Below, piece after piece: positions 5,921 through 10,913 of a DNA stretch of 10,913 nucleotides. The notes under the pieces are model-generated. The model ran no database searches. It was not told the origin of the DNA and saw only the letters and a program-made list of their open reading frames with translations. Positions within the stretch are counted from its first letter, which is position 1; each line of letters begins with the position of its first letter. The stretch is taken from contig JADHYP010000033.1 of assembly GCA_016782355.1 (NCBI GenBank), positions 1-10,913 of the forward strand, in the 5' to 3' direction. Source of the stretch: Candidatus Syntropharchaeum sp. Its GTDB lineage: Archaea > Halobacteriota > Syntropharchaeia > Alkanophagales > Methanospirareceae. Both the position numbers and the translations under genes were made by a program.

Positions 5921-5930
5921 CTTTTATAGG
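5921..5930 (+). promoter_or_regulatory. Candidate TATA box for thioferritin-superoxide reductase
   Basis: CTTTTATAGG, preceded by a purine-rich TTAAAG stretch. A start about 25 bp downstream would be near 5950, leaving a short leader carrying GGTG ahead of ATG 5967. An alternative A/T-rich box is at 5936-5949, which would imply a leaderless transcript. Confidence 0.4.
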
Positions 5931-5966
5931 ATGTTGAAATAAAATATTAACGGTGCTGATAAGAAA

Positions 5967-6458
5967 ATGGGAACAAAAGGAAGAGAAATTGTGCAGGTGG
6001 ATGTAAAAACGTTGATAGAGCTGTTGAGGAACGCTTATGCAGATGAGTGGCTGGCATACTACCAGTATTGGGTATCTGCACAAATAGTAAAGGGAAGAAG
6101 GAGGAACGAAGCGGTTTCAGAACTCACGGAACATGCGGGAGATGAATTAAGGCATGCAGAACTGCTTTCTGAGCGGATAATGCAGTTAGGAGGAGCACCC
6201 ATAACAAATATAACGGAATTGAACGAGCGCGCAAACTGTAAATATGCAGACCCTGCGAATCCCGACTCGGTAGAGATATTAAAACAGGTGATAGATGGTG
6301 AGAGATGCGCCATTGACGTTTACAACAAGCTATTGGATATGTTAAGGCAGAAAGACCCGGTAACCTACCACGTTATTTTAGAAATTATCGAGGATGAAAT
6401 AGAGCACGAGGATGATTTTGAGACACTACTGGAAGATATACAAAGCTGTGGTGAATAA
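5967..6458 (+). CDS. Dps-like thioferritin (DPSL), ferritin-like di-iron protein
   Basis: A 163-residue four-helix ferritin-like protein. The N-terminus MGTKGREIVQVDV and the AYADEWLAYYQYW helix are characteristic of archaeal DPSL proteins, which form Dps-like cages that oxidise Fe(II) using peroxide and store the iron. Di-iron ligands are visible: E27, the E60-x2-H63 pair in DELRHAE, E112 in GERCAID, and E144-x2-H147. The two cysteines that define thioferritins, C91 (ANCKY) and C114 (ERCAI), are present. Length is slightly below the usual 180 or so. Its stop overlaps the superoxide reductase start (TAATG), implying coupled translation of an oxidative-stress pair: superoxide reductase makes peroxide, which DPSL can consume. 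Confidence 0.9.
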   Translation: MGTKGREIVQVDVKTLIELLRNAYADEWLAYYQYWVSAQIVKGRRRNEAVSELTEHAGDELRHAELLSERIMQLGGAPITNITELNERANCKYADPANPDSVEILKQVIDGERCAIDVYNKLLDMLRQKDPVTYHVILEIIEDEIEHEDDFETLLEDIQSCGE

Positions 6459-6856
6459 TGGCTGATAGATTAGGGGGGCGTATTCAGTATGCAGATTGGA
6501 AGAAGGAGAAGCACGTGCCAGCAATCGAGTGCCCTTCTGAAGTGAAGGCAGGAGAGTTCTTTGTGGTGAAAGTCACGCTTGGTAAGGGGATAGCACATCC
6601 TAATACAACCGAACATCATATCCGATGGATAAACGTCTTCTTTCATCCGGAAGGAGAGAAGTTCAGCTATCACGTGGGCAATTTTGAGTTCTCTGCGCAT
6701 GGCGAATCTACCGAAGGTCCAAACAAGGGGCCGGTCTATACGCACCACGAAGTTGCGTTTTCTATGAGAATCAACAAGCCGGGAACTATTCATGCTTTAG
6801 CGTTATGCAACATTCACGGGTTATGGGAAACAGCAAAAGAGATAAAACTGCCGTAA
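6458..6856 (+). CDS. Superoxide reductase (neelaredoxin type, 1Fe)
   Basis: A 132-residue superoxide reductase that reduces superoxide to peroxide without releasing oxygen. The catalytic iron ligands (His4-Cys1) are identifiable: H19 in EKHVP, H47 in AHPNT, H53 in TEHHI, and C117 and H120 in CNIHGLW. E17 and K18, directly before H19, form the conserved EK pair used in catalysis. There is no N-terminal desulforedoxin domain, so this is the single-iron neelaredoxin form, not 2Fe desulfoferrodoxin. Electrons usually come from rubredoxin, which is not in this window. The ATG overlaps the thioferritin stop by one base. Confidence 0.95.
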   Translation: MADRLGGRIQYADWKKEKHVPAIECPSEVKAGEFFVVKVTLGKGIAHPNTTEHHIRWINVFFHPEGEKFSYHVGNFEFSAHGESTEGPNKGPVYTHHEVAFSMRINKPGTIHALALCNIHGLWETAKEIKLP

Positions 6857-6858
6857 TA

Positions 6859-6957
6859 ATGCTTTTGATTGGCGTCCCGGCGTACTCGATACAAGGACCC
6901 TCGAATACAGAGGCGAGTTCATGGGCATCGAAGGCATTGCGTAAAAACCTATCATAA
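6859..6957 (+). CDS. Possible 32-residue ORF after superoxide reductase
   Basis: ATG 6859 lies 2 bp after the superoxide reductase stop, and the frame runs MLLIGVPAYSIQGPSNTEAS and 12 further residues to TAA 6955-6957. The tight spacing would allow re-initiation. I recognise no family. It may be a small protein, the degraded end of a lost gene, or chance. Confidence 0.25.
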   Translation: MLLIGVPAYSIQGPSNTEASSWASKALRKNLS

Positions 6958-6965
6958 TTTATATG
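6955..6965 (+). promoter_or_regulatory. Candidate TATA box for the NIL-ferredoxin gene
   Basis: TAATTTATATG centred near 6961. A start about 25 bp downstream would be near 6987, only about 8 nt before ATG 6995, which suits the lack of a clear ribosome site there. Confidence 0.4.
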
Positions 6966-6994
6966 CATGTGGTGTCAAATATAGTACGGACAAA

Positions 6995-7384
6995 ATGAAG
7001 TTGTTAGTGAGGAGATACACCTCAGATTTACATGAAACACCGTATATGGCTGAAGTAATCCTCGAAACAGGAGCGAAGATAAATATAGATAGGGCGAATG
7101 TGGACGCAGTGCGGGCCGATCTCATCATTGACGTTCCGAGTGATAAACTGGAGCAGGTAGCAGAGCATTTTAGGCAGAAAGGACTTGAGGTACGGCGATT
7201 GACGAAGCTAATCGCATGGGATGAAGAAAGATGCATTCACTGCGGTGCTTGTATCTCTGTTTGCCCTGCTCATGTTTTCACGTTTGACCAGGCATGGACT
7301 ATACATCTTGAGGAGGGGAAGTGTATTCGGTGTGACGTATGTATAAAAGCGTGTCCCCTCAACGCTTTGGCGTCCGTGGATTGA
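6995..7384 (+). CDS. NIL-domain ferredoxin, 2[4Fe-4S]
   Basis: A 129-residue protein. Residues 1-68 form a NIL domain, the ACT-like fold first noted in the methionine importer MetN (VRRYTSDLHETPYMAEVIL ... INIDRANVD ... DVPSDKLEQ). Residues 78-125 are a bacterial-type ferredoxin with two CxxCxxCxxxCP motifs, C80-C83-C86-C90 and C110-C113-C116-C120. In Methanosarcina a protein of this type (MA1822 family) works with a COG1900 protein in homocysteine biosynthesis; no COG1900 gene is visible here, so a sulfur or methionine role is inference. The frame is open upstream to 6869, but that extension is basic, unlike the family, and precedes a TATA-like box, so ATG 6995 is chosen. Confidence 0.9.
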   Translation: MKLLVRRYTSDLHETPYMAEVILETGAKINIDRANVDAVRADLIIDVPSDKLEQVAEHFRQKGLEVRRLTKLIAWDEERCIHCGACISVCPAHVFTFDQAWTIHLEEGKCIRCDVCIKACPLNALASVD

Positions 7385-7406
7385 TAAAATCGTATGAGGG
7401 ATTGAA

Positions 7407-8555
7407 ATGAAGTGGTCTTACCAGATTGGCAGTATCCGGGGGATACCGATAAAGCTGCACCTGACGTTCCTGATAATATTGTTGGCTTTTATCTGGATAT
7501 TCGCAGTTAACGAGTTTAGAATTAAAACACTTGGCATAATTCTCGGTTTCGGAGGCATGAACATTTCGACGTGGTTAAAATACCTGTGGGGAGTCATTGC
7601 TTCGGTTCTTTTTTTCTCAACCCTGCTCTTTCACGAGCTCAGTCACTCCTTCGTTGCACAGAGTTATGGCGTGCATATAAGGAGCATAACCCTGTTCGTC
7701 ATCGGTGGCGTGGCTCAGATGGAGGAGATTCCCAAAGAGCCACGAATGGAGGCAAAGATTTCGGCTGCTGGTCCTGCTCTCAGTTTGAGCATAGGCGCCC
7801 TTAGCTATGCCATTTACTACGTCTTTGGTCCGGTAAGCCCTGCTGAAATTGAGGCGACGTTCAAGAATGCCGCGCTCATAGTGGTAGGTATAATTGCATT
7901 TTACAACATAGTCATTGGTCTCTTCAATCTCATTCCCGCGTTCCCCATGGATGGAGGAAGGATATTGCGGGCATTGTTTGCCACGCGTATGCCCTATGTA
8001 GATGCAACCAGAAAGGCGGTTGTAGTGGGTAAGAGCTTCGCATTTGCTATGGGTCTTTTTGGGTTATTCGTATTGAGTCCTATTCTAATAGCCATAGCAT
8101 TATTCATCTACTTTGGTGCTTCCGAGGAGGAGAAGGCAACGGTTATTTCGGTCACCTTAGAGGGCGTGAAGGTCAGGGACGTTATGACCAGCGTTCCGGA
8201 CATAATCTACGTGCCCCCCGACTGGACGCTCGAAGAGTTAATAGAGGTGATGTTCAAGACCAGACACATGGGCTATCCGGTGCAGGAAAGCCAGACTTCT
8301 CCGGTGCTTGGAGTAGTAACCTTCGCGGACGTCCAGAGGATACCTGCCTTGGAGCGAGCCATTACAAGGGTCAAGGACGTCATGAAGAGCGAGATAATCT
8401 CTATCGGACCGGATGCAGATGCCTTTGATGCTCTTAAGCTCATGTCCACCAGTAATTTGGGTCGCTTGATAGTCATGGATGGTGGGCAGATGGTGGGTAT
8501 CGTCTCCAGGACCGACCTCGTGAGAGCTATACAGTTCAGAGGTGCATACAAATGA
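7407..8555 (+). CDS. Site-2 protease family (M50) membrane metalloprotease with C-terminal CBS pair
   Basis: A 382-residue integral membrane protease. The zinc motif HExxH is H76-E-L-S-H80, and the third ligand lies in NLIPAFPMDGGR (D182). Hydrophobic segments at roughly 17-34, 58-76, 115-140, 155-178 and 208-238 fit the M50 core. Two CBS domains follow (about 256-315 and 322-376; KVRDVMTSVP and RVKDVMKSEI open them), a layout common in archaea and probably used to sense adenine nucleotides. The substrate is unknown; intramembrane cleavage of an anti-sigma-like or membrane-tethered factor is the family role. ATG 7407 has GAGGG 6 nt upstream, and the gene starts 22 bp after the ferredoxin stop, so they may be co-transcribed. 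Confidence 0.93.
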   Translation: MKWSYQIGSIRGIPIKLHLTFLIILLAFIWIFAVNEFRIKTLGIILGFGGMNISTWLKYLWGVIASVLFFSTLLFHELSHSFVAQSYGVHIRSITLFVIGGVAQMEEIPKEPRMEAKISAAGPALSLSIGALSYAIYYVFGPVSPAEIEATFKNAALIVVGIIAFYNIVIGLFNLIPAFPMDGGRILRALFATRMPYVDATRKAVVVGKSFAFAMGLFGLFVLSPILIAIALFIYFGASEEEKATVISVTLEGVKVRDVMTSVPDIIYVPPDWTLEELIEVMFKTRHMGYPVQESQTSPVLGVVTFADVQRIPALERAITRVKDVMKSEIISIGPDADAFDALKLMSTSNLGRLIVMDGGQMVGIVSRTDLVRAIQFRGAYK

Positions 8556-8567
8556 GGTATTTGTACT

Positions 8568-8600
8568 TGTTAACCGCTGAGCCCGCAGAGAACGCGGAGA
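8568..8600 (+). repeat. Short degenerate tandem CGCNGAG-type repeat
   Basis: Three related units in a row, AACCGCTGAG, CCCGCAGAG and AACGCGGAG, followed by AGCCAGG. This resembles the CGCAGAG-type intergenic repeats scattered through many microbial genomes. It sits between the protease stop and the promoter of the next gene. No copy of comparable length is elsewhere in the window. Confidence 0.4.
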
Positions 8601-8613
8601 GCCAGGAAAATTA

Positions 8614-8622
8614 TTTTATATA
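8614..8622 (+). promoter_or_regulatory. TATA box for the gene at 8670
   Basis: TTTTATATA. A start about 25 bp downstream would be near 8645, leaving a leader of roughly 25 nt with a strong GGGGGGT ribosome site (8659-8665) before ATG 8670. Confidence 0.5.
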
Positions 8623-8669
8623 GTCCGAAAGTCAATATACTATACAGCATTGAAAGTTGGGGGGTAAAA

Positions 8670-8960
8670 ATGATGGAACGGGATCGGATTATAGGTAAAG
8701 TAATCGGTCCTAATTCATTGCGTGCCAGTGGGAGAATATTTCAGTGTTGGACCAACGCAATGTCGGCTGCGGTGGCGCCTCAGCCGCTTGATCTGGCAGG
8801 ATACGTGGGGCAGGTCGTAGAGGTAAGCGGACGCCTTAATGACGATCTCTGGGAGGCGCGTTTCGTAGGGGTGATACACGGAGGCTACCAGGAAGTTAAT
8901 ACTACCAAAGGCTCTATTATTAGTTGTTCCACGGGTGCGAGCATGGGATGGGGAGTGTAG
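8670..8960 (+). CDS. Small protein of unknown function with an OB-like segment
   Basis: A 96-residue protein of no family I recognise. The middle part, LAGYVGQVVEVSGRLNDDLW then EARFVGVIHGG (about residues 42-72), has the alternating pattern of OB-fold strands (V.V.G.......A....I). The N-terminal IIGKVIG and the last 20 residues, rich in Ser, Gly and Cys (SIISCSTGASMGWGV), are less typical. A strong ribosome site (GGGGGGT) precedes ATG 8670; ATG 8673 is an alternative. A TATA box at 8614-8622 supports expression. It lies 41 bp ahead of the UPF0280 gene and may share a transcript with it. Confidence 0.6.
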   Translation: MMERDRIIGKVIGPNSLRASGRIFQCWTNAMSAAVAPQPLDLAGYVGQVVEVSGRLNDDLWEARFVGVIHGGYQEVNTTKGSIISCSTGASMGWGV

Positions 8961-8979
8961 TGGCGTGGGTTATGCCACT
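8959..8979 (+). other. Small hairpin between 8670 gene and UPF0280 gene
   Basis: AGTGGC (8959-8964) and GCCACT (8974-8979) form a perfect 6-bp stem with a 9-nt loop, overlapping the stop codon of the 8670 gene and followed by CTTTT. It might attenuate read-through into the UPF0280 gene or be chance. Confidence 0.3.
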
Positions 8980-9001
8980 GAATCTTTTGGAATAAAAATG
9001 T

Positions 9002-9691
9002 ATGAAAGAGAGTTTCAGGCTAAAAGAGACTTTCGTATGGATAACCGCGGACGAGAAGAGATATATAGAGATTGCAAAAGAGGAGATAAAACAGCGTAGG
9101 AAAGAATTGGAAAGATTCGTGCGTTGGCATCCCTATTTTCTCGTAACGCTCGAGAGTTACCGGATAGGAGAAAGGGATAAGATACCAGAGATAGTGAGAA
9201 GAATGATAGAGGCTACGGTAAAATTTGGCATGGGACCGATGTCAGCAGTTGCAGGCACTTTAGCTGAGTTTGCAGTAGAGGCGATGCGAGACGCCCGGGC
9301 TACTTATGCAATGGTGGATAATGGCGGCGACGTTGCATTGATAAGTGATAGGGACGTGCTTGTTGGCATATATGCAGGAGAAAGCCCCTTCTCAAACAAG
9401 ATTGCTCTCCGGATAAAACCTTCCTCCTCCCTATTAGGTATATGCACGTCTTCCGGGGCTGTTGGGCATTCCATAAGTTTTGGGAACGCAGATGCTGCTA
9501 CTGTGATAAGCAATAGCGCATCTTTATCAGATGCCGCAGCTACTGCGCTCTGTAATTCCGTAACTGATGCTCATTCTATCCCGAAAGCTTTTCACTCGAT
9601 TAAACACGTGGAGGGCATTGAAGGTGCGCTTATAATATACAAGGACATGCTCGCAACATGGGGAAAAATTCCGGAAATCGTCCGTTTATAA
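9002..9691 (+). CDS. UPF0280 family protein (ApbE-like fold)
   Basis: A 229-residue protein, close to the family's usual 230-250. Diagnostic segments are GMGPMSAVAGTLAEFAVEAM (76-95), MVDNGGDVAL, and the late GICTSSGAVGHSISFGNADA with ASLSDAAATALCN. These correspond to the FMN/metal-binding regions of the ApbE flavin-transferase superfamily, to which UPF0280 (COG2122) is related; the biochemical role of UPF0280 is not established. It is common in methanogens and Archaeoglobus. ATG 9002 has only a weak GGA upstream; ATG 8998 is in another frame. The stop codon TAA (9689-9691) lies inside the start of the second structured repeat. Confidence 0.85.
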   Translation: MKESFRLKETFVWITADEKRYIEIAKEEIKQRRKELERFVRWHPYFLVTLESYRIGERDKIPEIVRRMIEATVKFGMGPMSAVAGTLAEFAVEAMRDARATYAMVDNGGDVALISDRDVLVGIYAGESPFSNKIALRIKPSSSLLGICTSSGAVGHSISFGNADAATVISNSASLSDAAATALCNSVTDAHSIPKAFHSIKHVEGIEGALIIYKDMLATWGKIPEIVRL

Positions 9692-9781
9692 CCACAAGGT
9701 TACATAGATTTTCACATAAACTTTCTTTAGAAAATCATTCATGGGCTCCGCCTACGTCCCCGCAAGTCCCGAAGGGGTTTA
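9687..9781. repeat. Structured intergenic element, diverged copy 2
   Basis: TATAACCACAAGRTTACA (9687-9704) matches 5717-5734 with one difference, and 9740-9781 matches 5738-5779 at 35 of 42 positions with no gap. The linking part differs: GATTTTC ... GAAAATC form their own inverted pair around TTTCT-TT-AGAAA. The AT-rich right half of copy 1 is absent. The second hairpin keeps its pairing: A-T to G-T, C-G to T-G, and a loop-closing T-A changed to C-G. The copy overlaps the UPF0280 stop codon, so, like copy 1, it sits at the 3' end of a gene. Confidence 0.7.
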
Positions 9782-9830
9782 GTTTGATCATCGTTAAATT
9801 AAAAAGATTATTCAGTTTTTGATGAGCTAC

Positions 9831-10913
9831 CTAACCCCCAATTATTTCCTCATACCCTTCCCGGATTTCTTCCCAGTATTCTTTCGCTGCTTGTTCCCGA
9901 TTTTCGTTAAACTTATTAATCCAAAGGTCTAATCCTTCATTTCCTTCAGGCATCTTCTTCTTTATCTCTGCAAGATACCTGTGGATAACATTTTTAGTCT
10001 TCTTTGTCTCCCAGAAGACGGGATACTGGTTTGCTTTACGGTCATATTCGATAATCTTCCGTAGAAGCGCTCTACAATGTTCGTAAAGGTTGAGGTCAAC
10101 ACCGCGTCCTCGACGCAGGAGCGTCTCAACGGTTCTCTCGGACCAACCGCGGTGAAACCTGCATATTCCCATTTCCTCTGAATACATCTCTCTTATTGCG
10201 CGTTCCGCACAACTTTTCCCAAGCTCTCCTGGTGGCAGAGAATTTATACAATAATCAGTGAGGTATTTCCCCTGGATAGGTACAGGTGCGAATACGCCTG
10301 GCACCCAATATTGTGTGGGCGAAATGCAACCGTTTTCTCCGTATGAAATGTATAGTGTGCTATCAACAAACGTATTGCCCAAACTCCTTACCCGGTCTGC
10401 AAATAGCTTGTCCAGTTCTTTAGCAGCAACCCTGACACCGTGGGCTAAGATAGCTCCGATTCCCTCCTTGCGGTAGGCAACGAGTTCGGCAAGTTTTATT
10501 AACGCTTTCGCATTCGCTTGCGAGAATTCAATCCTGTAATTTCGCGGGTCAAATTCAACGTCATCCTCAAGCCCAAGTTCCTCTTTTCTGAGCAGTCCTT
10601 TATGGATACATTCCAGAATCCATGAACTCACGTTACCAAACTCGATGGCATCAAAACCCATCACTTCTACTTCTTTCACCGCCTTCTCGGCAGCTCTTTG
10701 ATCGAATATACCAGAGTTAGGACCCAAAGCCTCGTAAGGTTCGTAGTCCTTCTTGTGCTCATGGTAGATTTTTTTGCAGGTTAGAGGGCATGGCTCCCCA
10801 CAGGTGGCAAACGTTCTTGGTTCTACTATCTCTTCATTAAATTGTTTGAGATAATGGTTTTTTACGAGCGCATACAATGATTTTCTCTCGCTCTCGCTGA
10901 GATTGACGGATTC
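9831..10913 (-). CDS. Tungsten-type aldehyde:ferredoxin oxidoreductase family protein, C-terminal part; N-terminus off window
   Basis: The minus-strand frame is open to the right edge, so the 360 residues here are the C-terminal portion of a roughly 600-residue AOR-family enzyme; the TTG at 10877 is not the real start. AOR enzymes oxidise aldehydes or related substrates with tungsten-bispyranopterin and pass electrons to ferredoxin. [4Fe-4S] cysteines appear as C38, C42 and C46 (TCGEPCPLTC), with the fourth expected in EEMGICRFHRGW. Other family marks are YEALGPNSGIFD, GFDAIEFGN and IGAILAHGVRVAAKEL. The first cluster spacing is Cx3Cx3C rather than the Cx2Cx3C of Pyrococcus AOR, pointing to a different subfamily whose substrate I cannot name. 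Confidence 0.88.
   Translation of the reverse strand, partial: ESVNLSESERKSLYALVKNHYLKQFNEEIVEPRTFATCGEPCPLTCKKIYHEHKKDYEPYEALGPNSGIFDQRAAEKAVKEVEVMGFDAIEFGNVSSWILECIHKGLLRKEELGLEDDVEFDPRNYRIEFSQANAKALIKLAELVAYRKEGIGAILAHGVRVAAKELDKLFADRVRSLGNTFVDSTLYISYGENGCISPTQYWVPGVFAPVPIQGKYLTDYCINSLPPGELGKSCAERAIREMYSEEMGICRFHRGWSERTVETLLRRGRGVDLNLYEHCRALLRKIIEYDRKANQYPVFWETKKTKNVIHRYLAEIKKKMPEGNEGLDLWINKFNENREQAAKEYWEEIREGYEEIIGG

Noticed and set aside
6869..6994. N-terminal extension of the NIL-ferredoxin
   Set aside because: The 42 extra residues are highly basic, unlike the family, and overlap a likely TATA box; ATG 6995 gives the normal N-terminus.

Overview
This window looks like part of the chromosome of an anaerobic archaeon, most plausibly a euryarchaeote of the methanogen/ANME/Archaeoglobus-like kind. 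The evidence is archaeal-style TATA boxes roughly 25 bp ahead of the likely transcript starts, several GTG/TTG starts, and gene content typical of strict anaerobes: a Dps-like thioferritin, superoxide reductase, a NIL-domain 2[4Fe-4S] ferredoxin, a UPF0280 protein and a tungsten-type aldehyde:ferredoxin oxidoreductase (AOR) family enzyme. Species cannot be fixed from sequence reading alone.

Layout. (1) Positions 1-2050 form a scarred accessory region read on the minus strand. Two consecutive MNT-HEPN toxin/antitoxin-type pairs (1723 down to 304) make a tightly packed four-gene operon, with a 14-bp overlap inside each pair. The operon lies between two 31-bp direct repeats (32-62 and 1799-1829) that encode the same short C-terminal peptide of a small winged-helix protein, so the repeats appear to be remnants of duplicated regulator genes. 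Next to it, 1828-2040 is a decayed chimera of a type IIG restriction-methylase fragment and a probable transposase fragment. (2) Positions 2051-3530 hold a minus-strand base-excision-repair operon, nfo (endonuclease IV) then nth (endonuclease III), overlapping by 11 bp. (3) At 3584-4070 a cysteine-containing SufR/ArsR-like regulator lacks its DNA-binding N-terminus. Its 5' end abuts, almost back to back, a plus-strand gene (4069-5709) for an unusual 546-residue protein: an N-terminal winged helix, a degenerate two-motif LAGLIDADG core and a C-terminal TFE-alpha-like winged helix. (4) Positions 5717-5880 are a structured intergenic element with nested inverted repeats and several hairpins; a second, diverged copy is at 9687-9781. 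(5) Positions 5967-8555 on the plus strand encode thioferritin and superoxide reductase (coupled by a TAATG overlap), then a NIL-ferredoxin and a CBS-domain site-2 protease. (6) Positions 8670-9691 hold a small unidentified protein with an OB-like stretch and a UPF0280 protein. (7) The right end is the C-terminal part of an AOR-family enzyme on the minus strand, running off the window.

Functionally, thioferritin and superoxide reductase form an oxygen/iron-stress pair that removes superoxide and handles peroxide and iron. Nfo and Nth repair oxidised DNA bases and abasic sites, so much of the non-accessory content fits oxidative-damage tolerance in an anaerobe. The most novel candidates are the winged-helix/LAGLIDADG/TFE-like fusion, a possible archaeal parallel to bacterial WhiA, and the two-copy hairpin element, whose differences mostly preserve base pairing.
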